Notes: generated by a model from the letters alone, not told the origin. Positions 17,200 to 27,430 are shown, counted from the first letter of the stretch. The stretch: DNA of 64,000 nucleotides from Heyndrickxia shackletonii (GCF_001420715.1 NZ_LJJC01000004.1:3615740-3679739), one strand, 5' to 3'. Program-made: numbers and translations.

Positions 17200-19275
17200 T
17201 TGAATAAAAAGCCTCTTTCCATTTTAATTTGGACTATTATTTCTATTCTTGGCGCTGTTGCTTTTGCATTACTTGGGTTAGCCAATGGTGAGACAATTTC
17301 AGCTGCATGGCTGGTTGTTGCCGCTGTTTGTACTTATGCAGTAGCATACAGGTTTTATAGTAAATTTATCGCTTATAAGATTTTCAAGCTAAATGATAAC
17401 CGGGCAACACCAGCAGAAGTAAATGATGATGGGAAAGATTTCGTGCCCACAAATAAATGGGTATTATTCGGTCATCATTTTGCGGCGATTGCCGGTGCAG
17501 GTCCACTGGTAGGTCCAATATTGGCCGCTCAAATGGGATACTTGCCTGGTGCACTTTGGATTATTATTGGGGTTGTCTTGGCAGGAGCAGTCCAAGACGG
17601 TGTTATTCTAATGGGATCCATGAGAAGAAACGGTAAGTCACTGGGACAAATGGCAAAGGAAGAAGTAGGTCCATTCGGTGGGATTATTGCATCTATTGGA
17701 ATTTTAGCCATTATGATTATCTTACTTGCTGTTTTAGCACTCGTAGTGGTGAAAGCGCTTGCCGGTTCACCTTGGGGTGTATTTACCATCGCATGTACAA
17801 TACCGATTGCGATTCTAATGGGTATATATATGCGGTACATCCGTCCAGGTAAAGTATTAGAAGGATCTATCATTGGATTTGTATTACTCATGATAGCTCT
17901 TTGGGGTGGCCAATATATTGCTGCAGACCCTGAACTAGCTAAAATGTTTACATTCACTGGCGGGCAACTGGCTGTTATGATTGGGATTTATGGTTTTGTG
18001 GCATCCATCCTTCCTGTTTGGCTATTGCTTGCTCCTCGTGATTATTTAAGCTCATTTTTGAAAATTGGTGTCATCTTTCTATTGGCAGCTGGTATTTTAA
18101 TCGTACTTCCTGATCTGCATATGCCAAAAATCAGTAAATTTATTGATGGAACTGGACCAGTATTTGCCGGTAACTTATTTCCTTTCTTATTTATAACCAT
18201 TGCTTGCGGATCTGTTTCTGGTTTCCACGCCCTTGTGTCTTCTGGAACAACTCCGAAAATGATAGAAAAAGAGTCCCATGCCCGTTTTATCGGTTATGGC
18301 GGTATGTTAATGGAGTCCGGAGTCGCTATTATGGCTTTAATTGCTGCATGTTCCCTTCATCCAGGGCTATATTTTGCTATGAATGCTCCCGCGGCAGCTA
18401 TTGGTACAGATGCAGCCAATGCGGCATCCGTCATTTCCACTTGGGGATTCCAAGTTTCAGCTAGTGATATCACTAATGCAGCAAAGGATATTGGGGAAGC
18501 CTCCATTCTTTCCAGAACCGGCGGAGCACCGACTCTTGCAGTAGGTATGGCAGAAATTTTCACAAGCTTTTTAGCTGGAGCGAAAGCATTCTGGTATCAT
18601 TTTGCCATTCTATTTGAGGCACTATTTATCTTAACCACCATAGATGCAGGCACAAGAATTGGGCGTTTTATGTTACAGGACTTGGTTGGTAACTTCTATA
18701 AGCCTTTTGCAAAAACGAACAATCTTATAGCAAATATTATTGCTTCAGCCCTCATTACTTTAGGGTGGGCCTATATCACGTATCAAGGTGCAATTGACCC
18801 ATTTGGCGGTATCAACTCCCTATGGGCATTGTTTGGAATATCCAATCAAATGCTTGCAGCTATTGCTCTTGCGGTTGCAACTACCATTATTATTAAAATG
18901 GGAAAAGCCCGTTACTCCTGGGTGACAATTATTCCGTATGTTTTCTTAACCGTCACTACACTTACAGCAGCATTTATGAAATTATTCTCAAAAGTGCCTG
19001 CCATTGGATTTTTCGCCCATGCAAAAATTTATCAGGACGGTATCGACAGCGGAAAGGTTGTAGGTCCAGCAACGAGCATGGATGTCATGAAGCAAATTGT
19101 CTTTAATGACCGATTGGATGCTACTTTAACGATTGTCTTTATTGCCATCGTGCTCTTAATGGTAATTGATTCCTTAAGAGTATGGTATAACATTCTGGTT
19201 AAGAAGAAAAAAGCTCAGCTGCATGAAACGCCGTTTATTCAAACAAAGTTTCCAAATGTACCGTTAAGTAGGTGA
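17200..19275 (+). CDS. cstA: CstA-family pyruvate/peptide transporter (carbon starvation protein)
   Basis: I place the start at TTG 17200, nine bases after GAGGGGAG, rather than at the upstream TTG 17176, giving 691 residues. The protein has about 16-18 membrane helices and the CstA landmarks HHFAAIAGAGPLVGPILAAQ (first 20 residues) and ACGSVSGFHALVSSGTTPK. CstA/BtsT proteins of E. coli import pyruvate and were earlier linked to peptide uptake at carbon starvation. The next gene is the small YbdD/YjiX partner, the usual two-gene arrangement. A terminator follows both. Confidence 0.92.
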   Translation: MNKKPLSILIWTIISILGAVAFALLGLANGETISAAWLVVAAVCTYAVAYRFYSKFIAYKIFKLNDNRATPAEVNDDGKDFVPTNKWVLFGHHFAAIAGAGPLVGPILAAQMGYLPGALWIIIGVVLAGAVQDGVILMGSMRRNGKSLGQMAKEEVGPFGGIIASIGILAIMIILLAVLALVVVKALAGSPWGVFTIACTIPIAILMGIYMRYIRPGKVLEGSIIGFVLLMIALWGGQYIAADPELAKMFTFTGGQLAVMIGIYGFVASILPVWLLLAPRDYLSSFLKIGVIFLLAAGILIVLPDLHMPKISKFIDGTGPVFAGNLFPFLFITIACGSVSGFHALVSSGTTPKMIEKESHARFIGYGGMLMESGVAIMALIAACSLHPGLYFAMNAPAAAIGTDAANAASVISTWGFQVSASDITNAAKDIGEASILSRTGGAPTLAVGMAEIFTSFLAGAKAFWYHFAILFEALFILTTIDAGTRIGRFMLQDLVGNFYKPFAKTNNLIANIIASALITLGWAYITYQGAIDPFGGINSLWALFGISNQMLAAIALAVATTIIIKMGKARYSWVTIIPYVFLTVTTLTAAFMKLFSKVPAIGFFAHAKIYQDGIDSGKVVGPATSMDVMKQIVFNDRLDATLTIVFIAIVLLMVIDSLRVWYNILVKKKKAQLHETPFIQTKFPNVPLSR

Positions 19276-19280
19276 GGATC

Positions 19281-19475
19281 ATGAATTCACTTGCAGCAAC
19301 CTTCAAGAAAATTCAATGTAATATTAAGGTCATTTTTGGCCTTCCCAATTATGATCAATACGTTGAACATCAGAAAAGAAAACATCCAAATGAACCTATA
19401 ATGTCTGAAAAGGAATATTATATGTTTGCATTAAAAGAAAAATATGAAAGCGGTAAAGTAAATCGCTGCTGTTGA
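19281..19475 (+). CDS. YbdD/YjiX family small protein, CstA partner
   Basis: The 64-residue protein (start at ATG 19281 behind GGTGAGG; a GTG at 19272 overlaps the cstA stop but lacks its own site) has the family pattern GLPNYDQYVEHQKRKHP and ends in a double Cys (NRCC). Proteins of this family follow CstA/BtsT genes and in E. coli are needed for normal transport; the mechanism is not settled. Confidence 0.88.
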   Translation: MNSLAATFKKIQCNIKVIFGLPNYDQYVEHQKRKHPNEPIMSEKEYYMFALKEKYESGKVNRCC

Positions 19476-19476
19476 T

Positions 19477-19552
19477 AAGAAAAGCGTAGGCGCTTTGCTC
19501 ATCGGCGTACGGAGAAGACGCAAAAATCGGAAAAGTGTACCTAGACAGTGAC
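19477..19552. repeat. Dispersed intergenic repeat, short copy
   Basis: The block GGCGCTTTGCTCATCGGCGT followed by ACGGA, and the end block CTAGACAGT, recur in the 28738-28890 element, with one substitution in the first. The middle is shortened here. It directly follows the ybdD stop codon and precedes the terminator. Confidence 0.7.
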
Positions 19553-19576
19553 GAAAGGTGTTAAATAGTTTAAAGT

Positions 19577-19624
19577 TTTTGAAAGGCATTTTTATCCATT
19601 GAGATAAAGGTGTCTTTTTTTTTA
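19577..19624 (+). terminator. Terminator of cstA-ybdD
   Basis: AAAGGCATTTTTATC pairs, with G-U and a few imperfect positions, with GATAAAGGTGTCTTT; a T run of about ten follows. Confidence 0.7.
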
Positions 19625-19939
19625 TGTATTTTTAATATATTTGGTATTTCCCCTAGTTTCTCCCTTCCAATGTATCTTTTTTTTCAAAAATAGCAAATTG
19701 GATATCGAATTTTCATTTCATTTTAAAATTTTTTTCATATCTCTGTAACAATAATATCGTACAGTAGTATTAGTGCATAATGGACAATCATTGCTAGAAG
19801 CTACATCTTTTATTTCATTACCCATTTTTATTGAAACGGGACATTCAAACTAGTTTATAACATCATGAAAAGGGTATTAAAAGAGCTATACTAGTATAGG
19901 GTTGATTTCGTTTAGAATGAAGTTCAGGAGGTGTTAAGT

Positions 19940-20926
19940 ATGGCTTCCTCTTCCAGTAGGAGTCTGTACTTTGACAACGCAAAATTCATTTTAATATTTT
20001 TAGTGGTGTTCGGTCATGTCATAAGTCCTTTGAAAAGTAATGATAATATTTTGTTTACCTTATATTCAGTCATCTTTCTATTTCATATGCCGGCATTCAT
20101 TCTTATTTCCGGATATTTTTCAAAGGGCTTTCATAAGAAAGGGCATCTCTGGAAATCGGTTAAGAAGATTTTAGTACCATATGTTATTTTTCAAGTAATC
20201 TATTCTATTTTCTATTATTGGAACGGCCATGATTCCAGCCTTAATATCGACCTCCTCCATCCTCATTGGACATTATGGTTTTTATTAAGCCTGTTCTGTT
20301 GGAATCTGTTGCTGTATGTTTTTGCCAAGTTAAGATGGGTAGGTTTAGGAATTTCAGTAGTGATTGGAATTGGAATTGGATACTGGGATCATGTAGGCAG
20401 CTTTCTTTCTCTTTCCAGGACCTTTGTATTTTTCCCTTACTTCCTCCTTGGATTCCTGTTAGAGCGAAAGCATTTAGAACTTGTAAAAAAAGTGAAATAT
20501 TCTACGCTTATCGGGTTTGTCGTCCTTGTTGGAACAATGCTGTTATTCGGAACATTCTTCCCTAAAGACGCAGTACCATGGCTGCTTGGAGATACTTCCT
20601 ATGCGGGAATGGGGAATAAGGAAATAACAGATGGATTCATTCGTGCTGCACAGTATTTCTTAACAGCAATTGTTATTTACGGATTTTTATCCATTGTTCC
20701 ATCTGGCGGATTTAAGTGGACGGTAATTGGAGAACGCACCTTGTACGTATACCTGTTACACGGATTTATCATTAAAACCATTGAAACATTCGTTTCTGAC
20801 GATACATTAAATGCAGTTTCGGATCAATACATCACATTATTGCTCTTCTCATTAGGAATTTGTTTATTACTTGGAAGCTACTTTATCAAAAAATATACTC
20901 GGCCATTGATAGAACTGAAGATTTAA
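19940..20926 (+). CDS. Acyltransferase 3 family membrane protein
   Basis: Start at ATG 19940 behind AGGAGGTG, giving 328 residues. About ten membrane helices carry the acyltransferase-3 features: RSLYFDNAKFILIFLVVFGH with the conserved His in the first helix, the FHMPAFILISGYF motif and HWTLWFLLSLF. Members O-acetylate sugars, cell wall or extracellular polysaccharide using cytosolic acetyl-CoA. The layout is close to YfiQ/YpjA-type Bacillus proteins. The acceptor is unknown, and no polysaccharide genes adjoin. Confidence 0.82.
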   Translation: MASSSSRSLYFDNAKFILIFLVVFGHVISPLKSNDNILFTLYSVIFLFHMPAFILISGYFSKGFHKKGHLWKSVKKILVPYVIFQVIYSIFYYWNGHDSSLNIDLLHPHWTLWFLLSLFCWNLLLYVFAKLRWVGLGISVVIGIGIGYWDHVGSFLSLSRTFVFFPYFLLGFLLERKHLELVKKVKYSTLIGFVVLVGTMLLFGTFFPKDAVPWLLGDTSYAGMGNKEITDGFIRAAQYFLTAIVIYGFLSIVPSGGFKWTVIGERTLYVYLLHGFIIKTIETFVSDDTLNAVSDQYITLLLFSLGICLLLGSYFIKKYTRPLIELKI

Positions 20927-20956
20927 AAAGGTAAGGGATTTCCCCTACCTTTTTCT
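20925..20956. terminator. Bidirectional terminator
   Basis: AAAAAGGTAAGGG pairs with CCCCTACCTTTTT between convergent genes. Confidence 0.85.
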
Positions 20957-20961
20957 TATTG

Positions 20962-22314
20962 CTATAGTTTATTTAAATTATCCGTTAGTGTTTTTACAAT
21001 AAAATCTAAATCGTTCCGCTCAATATTTAGTGGTGGTGATAGGGTAAGCACATTATTATAGCCTGCAACCGTTGTCCCATTTTTGCCAATCAATAGCCCA
21101 TTTTGTTTACATGCAGCAATGACCTGGTTCACCAAGTCCACTTCTAACGGTTCCTTTGTTTTCTTATCCTTTACCAGTTCAATCCCAACTAATAGACCTC
21201 TTCCGCGAACATCCCCTACATACGGGTGATTTTTGAGATGGGTGGCAAATTCCTTTTTTAACGTTTCACCGAGATGATGGGAACGGTCAAATAGATTTTC
21301 GGTTTCCATTATTTCTAAATTCTTTATCGCCAAAGCACATGCCGCCGGATTTCCGCCGAAGGTATTTACATGGCGGAAATAGTCATATTCTTCCGTTCCT
21401 TTAAAGGATTCATAAATCTCTTTTCGAACAGCGGTCGCAGATAGCGGCAAATAGGCGCTCGTGATTCCTTTTGCCATCGTAATAATATCCGGTTTAATAT
21501 CTTCATGCATATAGCCAAATGGTTTACCTGTTCGCCCAAAACCGCAAATAACCTCATCCACGATTAAAAGCGCCCCATGCTTATCACAAATCTCCTTTAC
21601 CGCTTTCACATATCCATCAGGAGGAATAAGTACCCCGCCACCTGTAATAATCGGTTCCATGATCATCGCAGCAATCGTTTCACTATTTTCCCATGTCATG
21701 ACACGGTCGACTTCCTTCACAGAAGAAAGTTCGGCTGGATTCGAAACATTCTCTTTATCCCTGTATGAGTCTGGAGGAGAAACATGTATAAACCCTGGAG
21801 CAAGCGGTTCATATTTGAATTTTCGTTGTGCTTGCCCTGTCGCTGCCAAAGCTCCCATTGTATTTCCGTGATAAGCACGGTAGCGTGAAACAATTTTATA
21901 ACGATTATATTCCCCTTTTTGCTGGTGGTATTGGCGAGCAATTTTAAATGCCGTTTCATTTGCTTCAGAACCACTATTGGAGAAAAAGATTACATATTCG
22001 TCTCCTAACATCTGATTCAGTTTTTCTGCCAGCTTAATAGCAGGAATATGGCTTTGCGAAAGCGGAAAGTATGCCATTTCCTTTAATTGCTCATAGGCTG
22101 CTTCGGCAAGCTCCTTTCTCCCATAACCTACATTTACGCACCATAACCCTGCCATCGCATCTAAATACCGGTTTCCATCTGAATCCGTAACCCATGATCC
22201 CTCCGCTTTTTCTGCAACAATCGTCGCCTTTGGATTATATGGTTTCATAGAGTGCCAGACATATCTTTCATCCTGCCCTATTAAAGTCTCGTGGGAATGA
22301 CTTGTTTGCACCAT
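20962..22314 (-). CDS. Class III omega-aminotransferase (probable beta-alanine:pyruvate type)
   Basis: The 450-residue PLP enzyme has the fold-type I landmarks: NSGSEANETAFK, the Asp253 motif IVDEVICGFGRTG and the Schiff-base lysine Lys282 (ITMAKGITSAYLPL). It starts at ATG after GGAGG. It lies directly downstream of a CoA-acylating semialdehyde dehydrogenase and at the end of a pyrimidine degradation cluster. The likely job is therefore to convert beta-alanine (or beta-aminoisobutyrate) to malonate semialdehyde (or methylmalonate semialdehyde). The amino acceptor is not visible; taurine or other omega-amino acids remain possible. Confidence 0.88.
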   Translation of the reverse strand: MVQTSHSHETLIGQDERYVWHSMKPYNPKATIVAEKAEGSWVTDSDGNRYLDAMAGLWCVNVGYGRKELAEAAYEQLKEMAYFPLSQSHIPAIKLAEKLNQMLGDEYVIFFSNSGSEANETAFKIARQYHQQKGEYNRYKIVSRYRAYHGNTMGALAATGQAQRKFKYEPLAPGFIHVSPPDSYRDKENVSNPAELSSVKEVDRVMTWENSETIAAMIMEPIITGGGVLIPPDGYVKAVKEICDKHGALLIVDEVICGFGRTGKPFGYMHEDIKPDIITMAKGITSAYLPLSATAVRKEIYESFKGTEEYDYFRHVNTFGGNPAACALAIKNLEIMETENLFDRSHHLGETLKKEFATHLKNHPYVGDVRGRGLLVGIELVKDKKTKEPLEVDLVNQVIAACKQNGLLIGKNGTTVAGYNNVLTLSPPLNIERNDLDFIVKTLTDNLNKL

Positions 22315-22391
22315 CTACTCATTCCTCCTGTTTCATTTTTTTGAAAGGATATATTAATAATCTGCCGTACCTCTTGCAAAGGTATTGCTTA

Positions 22392-23855
22392 TTATGCATC
22401 AAATCTCGACGTAATCATTTTTTTCCTTGTGTAAAAGTTGATACCGTCCTTTCCATTTACGTGAAGATCTCCGTAAAAAGAATCCTTCCATCCTGAAAAT
22501 GGGAAAAAAGCCATTGTTGCCGGGACGCCAATGTTAATGCCGAGCATTCCAGCATCCGCTTCCTCGCGAAACTTACGGATTGCTTTGGCATTGTTGGTAT
22601 AGATGGTTGCCCCATTTCCAAAACGTGATCGTTTAATATACTCTAATCCTTCGTCTAAATCTTTCGCACGAAGTAAGCTTAAAACTGGTCCAAAAATCTC
22701 GTCCTTTGCAATTGTCATTTCAGGTGTGACATGGTCGAAAATGGTTGGTCCAAGAAAATTTCCAGCAGGGTGTTCCCCCATTTCCTTGCGCCCATCTCTA
22801 ATTAGTTCCGCACCCTCTGCTACACCTTTTTCAATGTAACCGATAATTTTCTGGCGATGTTCTTTTCGAATAACAGGTGTTAATAATACTTCTTCATCGA
22901 TTCCATTCCCAATATTTAGATCATCCGCTTTTTGTTTCAATGCATCTATGAATTTATCGTTTTCTCCTACTACTACAACGGCACTGCATGCCATACAACG
23001 CTGGCCGGCACTTCCAAATGTCGAACTTAACACATGCTGAACCGCTTTTTCAATATCTGCATCCGGCATTACAATATGATGATTTTTAGCTCCTGAGAGA
23101 GCCTGCACTCGCTTGCCCTGTGCAGCGGCACGTTCATAGACATATTTCGCAACTGGCTGTGAGCCGACAAATGAAATGGCGGCAATGTCTTTATGCTCAA
23201 GCAATCCATTCACGACATCATGGGCGCCATGGACAACATTTAGTACTCCCGGAGGTGCACCAGCTTCCGTAAATAATTCAGCCAATTTATTTGCAAGCAG
23301 CGGGGTCCGTTCTGAAGGCTTTAATACAAATGTGTTCCCGCAAACAATCGCTAACGGAAACATCCACAGCGGTACCATCATTGGAAAATTAAATGGAGTA
23401 ATTCCTCCCACAACACCTAATGGGTAACGAAACATTTCAGAATCAATATCTTCCGCAATACCGGAAAGAGTTTCCCCCATCATTAAAGTCGGTGCTCCCG
23501 TTGCGAACTCCACACATTCAATCCCGCGCCCGACTTCTCCGTATGCCTCTTTATACGCCTTCCCATTTTCATACACAATCAATTTTGCTAATTCCGCGTG
23601 GTTTTCTGATAACAAAGAATGATATTTAAAGAAAATTCTTGCCCGCTTTGGTACCGGAACTTTTTTCCATTCTATTAATGCCCTTTTAGCAGCTGCAACT
23701 GCTTGATCTACATCCTCTTTCGTTGAGACTGGCACCTTAGCTAATATTTCATTTGTAGCTGGATTTGGTATATCAAGTGTTACCTTGCTATTTGAGCTAA
23801 CCCATTCTCCATTTATTAAATTTTTTATTACCTTTGTATCACTTGTCACACTCAT
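22392..23855 (-). CDS. mmsA: CoA-acylating methylmalonate-semialdehyde dehydrogenase
   Basis: The 487-residue enzyme belongs to the aldehyde dehydrogenase superfamily, MMSDH/IolA branch: GGITPFNFPMMVPLWMFP, SFVGSQPVAKYV and the catalytic Cys287 in AGQRCMACS. The branch lacks the usual general-base Glu and transfers the acyl group to CoA, releasing CO2. In this cluster it would take malonate semialdehyde to acetyl-CoA or methylmalonate semialdehyde to propionyl-CoA, closing uracil or thymine breakdown. It sits 77 bases upstream of the aminotransferase gene on the same strand. Confidence 0.92.
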   Translation of the reverse strand: MSVTSDTKVIKNLINGEWVSSNSKVTLDIPNPATNEILAKVPVSTKEDVDQAVAAAKRALIEWKKVPVPKRARIFFKYHSLLSENHAELAKLIVYENGKAYKEAYGEVGRGIECVEFATGAPTLMMGETLSGIAEDIDSEMFRYPLGVVGGITPFNFPMMVPLWMFPLAIVCGNTFVLKPSERTPLLANKLAELFTEAGAPPGVLNVVHGAHDVVNGLLEHKDIAAISFVGSQPVAKYVYERAAAQGKRVQALSGAKNHHIVMPDADIEKAVQHVLSSTFGSAGQRCMACSAVVVVGENDKFIDALKQKADDLNIGNGIDEEVLLTPVIRKEHRQKIIGYIEKGVAEGAELIRDGRKEMGEHPAGNFLGPTIFDHVTPEMTIAKDEIFGPVLSLLRAKDLDEGLEYIKRSRFGNGATIYTNNAKAIRKFREEADAGMLGINIGVPATMAFFPFSGWKDSFYGDLHVNGKDGINFYTRKKMITSRFDA

Positions 23856-23993
23856 CCTTGGTCCTCCATATCAACAAAATATTTTCATGCGCTCTTCAGT
23901 CTTTTCTCCAAACTTCCTGGACAATAGACTTGATATCATTTATATGACAGAAAACCATATACTTTCCAATTCTTTCTCTATTCATTTCATCTC

Positions 23994-24203
23994 TTAACCA
24001 TTCTGTCGAATCAGAATGCTAGAAAAATATTTTCTGGCATTCGCTGTTCCTATTAAAACGGTTTCCTTTTTCCCTTCCACCGGATGAGAAAATTCTACAT
24101 ATGCTCCGTCCAAATTCTCTCTTACATGGCTAATTAGAAATCCCTTTTGAATAAAATCATCGATATTATCCTTTTCATTGATATATTGCTGATAATCTGA
24201 CAT
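23994..24203 (-). CDS. Unrecognised 69-residue protein inside the pyrimidine cluster
   Basis: A small soluble protein, start ATG behind GGAGAAATGAC, acidic in its N-terminal half and ending TANARKYFSSILIRQNG. It has no membrane segment or Cys. It is co-directional with and between the permease and semialdehyde dehydrogenase genes, so it is probably co-expressed with pyrimidine degradation. I do not recognise a family. Confidence 0.65.
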   Translation of the reverse strand: MSDYQQYINEKDNIDDFIQKGFLISHVRENLDGAYVEFSHPVEGKKETVLIGTANARKYFSSILIRQNG

Positions 24204-24302
24204 GTCATTTCTCCTCGCAATTCCTTATAAAATTATTCCAAAGGTACACTGCTTGGAACCCAATCTATCTCCCTTTTAAATTGAAAGATTTATTTTTGTT
24301 TG

Positions 24303-25766
24303 TTAAAGAGGTTCTTCTACTATTAATTCTTGCTTTGTAACCGGAACAGGGGGATGAATACGCATCAATGCAATGTAAATGAAAAAGGCAAGGATTACTC
24401 CAACAAACCAGGATACTTCATAAACACCCTTCATTGCAGGTACGAACTGTCCGATTAGAGCAATGATGGCTCCAACCACAGTAGCAAGGAACGCCCGATA
24501 GTTATATCCTTTAAAATACATGTACTGTCCTTGGTAGCTATAGAGGTCCTTCATATTGACCTCGCGCTTATTAATGATAAAGTAATAAGCAATCATCACA
24601 CCAGCAACTGGACCAAGGAATCCTCCAATCAAATTTAACATGGTGAAAATCGTTTCAGAATTTTCCATAATCTCCCATGGAAATGTGAATAGAGCAAGGA
24701 AAGCTGTTAAATAAAAGCCGCGTTTAAAATCAATATACTTTGGAAACAAATTTGCCAAATCATAAGATGGTGATACCATATTCGCGATAACATTAACAGT
24801 TACTGTTGCAGAGGAAAGCAATAATGCTGAAACAGCAATAAGAAAAGGGCTGTTGAAGTGTTTCATTGTCGCAATTGGGTCAGCAATAGGTGTATGATAG
24901 GCCACTGCAGTAGCTCCTACAATTGTTACTGTAGCAAATGCAAAAATCGTAAAGATAACCGGTAGACCAATTAATTGACCCTTTATCTGATCTTTCTGTG
25001 ATCTGGCAAACCGGGTAAAATCGGGCACATTTAAAATCAAAGTGGACCAATAACCGATTACACCTGTTACTGCTGCAAGAAAAGGAAAGAATGCTTTTCC
25101 AAACGTATCATATTTTCCATCTAGTGAAAAAATGTTACCCATCCCTCCGGCAATCTTTAAAGCCCAGATAAACATTCCAATTATTACAACAGCAACAATG
25201 GGCCCAGTCCATTTTTGGACTTTTTTCAGCGATTCCATTCCAGACTTTAGAACAAGAAGATGCAAGGACCAAAAAATCAAAAAGGAAAGAAGCCCTGGAA
25301 GGTCAATTCCTAAAATTGTTATGTCCCCTCCTAAGTTATTCCAAGCTGGCCATAGGCTAGCAATCGCCATTCTTAGTGCTGTACTTCCCGCATATGCTTG
25401 TATACCTAACCACATTATCGCCACAAACCCCCGCAATAAGGCAGGGATATTGGCACCTCTGATACCATAGGATGTTCTTGCTATAATTGGAAAGGGAATC
25501 CCGAATTTGGATCCTGTGTGACCATTAAGAGTTAATGCTGCATAAAGGATGAGAGAAGCCACTAGTACGATCCCAATAACTTGCAATGGTGAAAAACCTA
25601 AAACAATCAAACCACCGATTGTTATATACGTGGGAATATTGTTAAGAGCTCCCATCCACATGGAGACAAAATTTGCCGTTTTCCATGTTCGCTGTTCCTC
25701 AGTAGTTGGTGCTAAATCATGGTTAATCAGTGAACTTTCACCTATTTCACTTTCATTTTTTTTCAT
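24303..25766 (-). CDS. NCS1 family permease, probable uracil/dihydropyrimidine importer
   Basis: The 487-residue membrane protein has about 12 helices. NCS1 features include the N-terminal NHDLAPTTEEQRTW and IGIVLVASLILYAALTLNGH, and the substrate-site region RTSYGIRGANIPALLRG. Relatives carry uracil, allantoin, hydantoin or cytosine with Na+ or H+. Its place beside dihydropyrimidinase and dihydropyrimidine dehydrogenase makes uracil or thymine the likely cargo. It starts at ATG behind AAAGGGGTTATG. Confidence 0.88.
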   Translation of the reverse strand: MKKNESEIGESSLINHDLAPTTEEQRTWKTANFVSMWMGALNNIPTYITIGGLIVLGFSPLQVIGIVLVASLILYAALTLNGHTGSKFGIPFPIIARTSYGIRGANIPALLRGFVAIMWLGIQAYAGSTALRMAIASLWPAWNNLGGDITILGIDLPGLLSFLIFWSLHLLVLKSGMESLKKVQKWTGPIVAVVIIGMFIWALKIAGGMGNIFSLDGKYDTFGKAFFPFLAAVTGVIGYWSTLILNVPDFTRFARSQKDQIKGQLIGLPVIFTIFAFATVTIVGATAVAYHTPIADPIATMKHFNSPFLIAVSALLLSSATVTVNVIANMVSPSYDLANLFPKYIDFKRGFYLTAFLALFTFPWEIMENSETIFTMLNLIGGFLGPVAGVMIAYYFIINKREVNMKDLYSYQGQYMYFKGYNYRAFLATVVGAIIALIGQFVPAMKGVYEVSWFVGVILAFFIYIALMRIHPPVPVTKQELIVEEPL

Positions 25767-25991
25767 TCAACATAACCCCTTTCTCATTGAAGTCGCTATG
25801 TTCGAGAAATGGTGAGTACTTGCTAAAGTTATTTTTATAAGAATCTCCTAAATTACTTTTAGACACCTTGTCACAAAAATTATGGAGCCTCGCTTTTTAG
25901 GAGATTCTCTTTTGCCTACTTATACGTTGACAGGATATACTCGCCTTCCTTTTTCCGAAAATGAACAGTTTTGATCAATTATCTTTTGAAA

Positions 25992-27410
25992 CTAAATTGA
26001 CATCGTTTCATTTTGATTCAATTTGGTGTAAGTATTATATTTTTCTCGCTTTAAATACTTACCATTTCCTGGCTTCCCTACAAATTGCTTATCGCGAACG
26101 ACAAATTCCCCGCGAGATAAAACGGAAACAGGCTCTCCTGTTACCTTCATTCCTTCAAAAGCATTGTAATCTACGGCCATATGATGTGTTTCGGCCGAAA
26201 TTACTCTCTCGATGGTTGGATCAAAAATAACGATATCTGCATCCGATCCAACTGCAATAGTACCTTTTTTCGGGAATAAGCCAAATAATTTTGCACTCCT
26301 TGTGGAGATAATATCAACGAACTGATTAAGGGTTATTCGTCCTTTCTTTACTCCTTCTGAAAATAATATGGAGACTCGGTCTTCAATCATTGGACCTCCG
26401 TTAGGAATTTTCGAAAAATCATCCTTGCCTAAATCCTTTTGTCCTTTAAAATCAAAGGAGCATTGATCCGATCCAATTGTTTGCAGCTGCCCGCTCTTCA
26501 AGGCATTCCATAAAACATCTTGATTCCATTTTTCCCTGAGCGGAGGTGACCAAACATATTTTGCCCCTTCAAAATTCGGCTTTTCTAAATCACTTATATC
26601 CAGTACTAAATATTGAGGACATGTTTCCCCCCATACATTCAATCCTTTACTGCGAGCTTCCGCGATTTTTTCTACAGCATCTGCACATGATACATGGACA
26701 ACATATAGCTGTGAATCTGCAAGCCCGGTTAATTTCGCTGCTCGCCCTGTTGCTTCCCCTTCCAATTCTGGAGGCCTGGTCAGTGCGTGATAAATCGGCT
26801 CTGTTTTTCCTTCTTCCAAAGCCTTTTTCGTTAAATAATCAATCACATCACCATTCTCCGCATGAACCATTACAAGAGCTCCTAATTCTTTAGCAGATAA
26901 AAGCGTGCGAAATAATGTATCATCATCAGCCTGAAAAACATTTTTATAGGCCATAAATACTTTAAAAGAGGTGATTCCTTCTTCATTTATGACTTGTGGG
27001 AGCTCATTCAATACATCATCATTAATTTCACTGACCATTAAGTGGAAGCCATAATCAATAACGGCTTTTTCATTCGATTTAGCATGCCATGTTTGGATAG
27101 CCTTTTTTAAAGGATGGCCTTTCTCTGTTAAACAAAAATCAATGACAGTAGTGGTACCGCCAAACGCAGCAGCTATAGTTCCCGTCTCAAAATCATCTTT
27201 TGTTACCGTCCCTCCAAATGGCATATCTAAATGTGTATGAGGGTCTACTCCTCCGGGAAATACTAGGCAGCCTTTTGCATCAATTACTTCTGCACCTGCT
27301 GATGGTAAGTTAGTACCGATTGCACTGATTTTGCCATCTTCCACTAGTATTTCCGCCTGAAATGTATCAGCTGCCGTTACAATCGTTCCATTTTTTATAA
27401 GTTTTCTCAT
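25992..27410 (-). CDS. hydA: Dihydropyrimidinase (D-hydantoinase family)
   Basis: The 472-residue amidohydrolase has metal ligands His58 and His60 (DPHTHLDMPFGG), the carboxylated lysine Lys150 (SFKVFMAYK), VHAENGD, VHVSCADA and the Asp of GSDQCSFD. It should open dihydrouracil or dihydrothymine to the N-carbamoyl beta-amino acid, the second step of the reductive pathway. preA lies 20 bases upstream, so the two are in one transcript. Confidence 0.93.
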   Translation of the reverse strand: MRKLIKNGTIVTAADTFQAEILVEDGKISAIGTNLPSAGAEVIDAKGCLVFPGGVDPHTHLDMPFGGTVTKDDFETGTIAAAFGGTTTVIDFCLTEKGHPLKKAIQTWHAKSNEKAVIDYGFHLMVSEINDDVLNELPQVINEEGITSFKVFMAYKNVFQADDDTLFRTLLSAKELGALVMVHAENGDVIDYLTKKALEEGKTEPIYHALTRPPELEGEATGRAAKLTGLADSQLYVVHVSCADAVEKIAEARSKGLNVWGETCPQYLVLDISDLEKPNFEGAKYVWSPPLREKWNQDVLWNALKSGQLQTIGSDQCSFDFKGQKDLGKDDFSKIPNGGPMIEDRVSILFSEGVKKGRITLNQFVDIISTRSAKLFGLFPKKGTIAVGSDADIVIFDPTIERVISAETHHMAVDYNAFEGMKVTGEPVSVLSRGEFVVRDKQFVGKPGNGKYLKREKYNTYTKLNQNETMSI

Positions 27411-27430
27411 CTGATTTCCCCTCCGTTTTT

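Noticed and set aside
17529-17957. 142-codon minus-strand frame inside cstA
   Set aside because: Shadow frame of a long, clearly coding membrane protein gene; the Pro/Ile-rich product is typical of an antisense frame.
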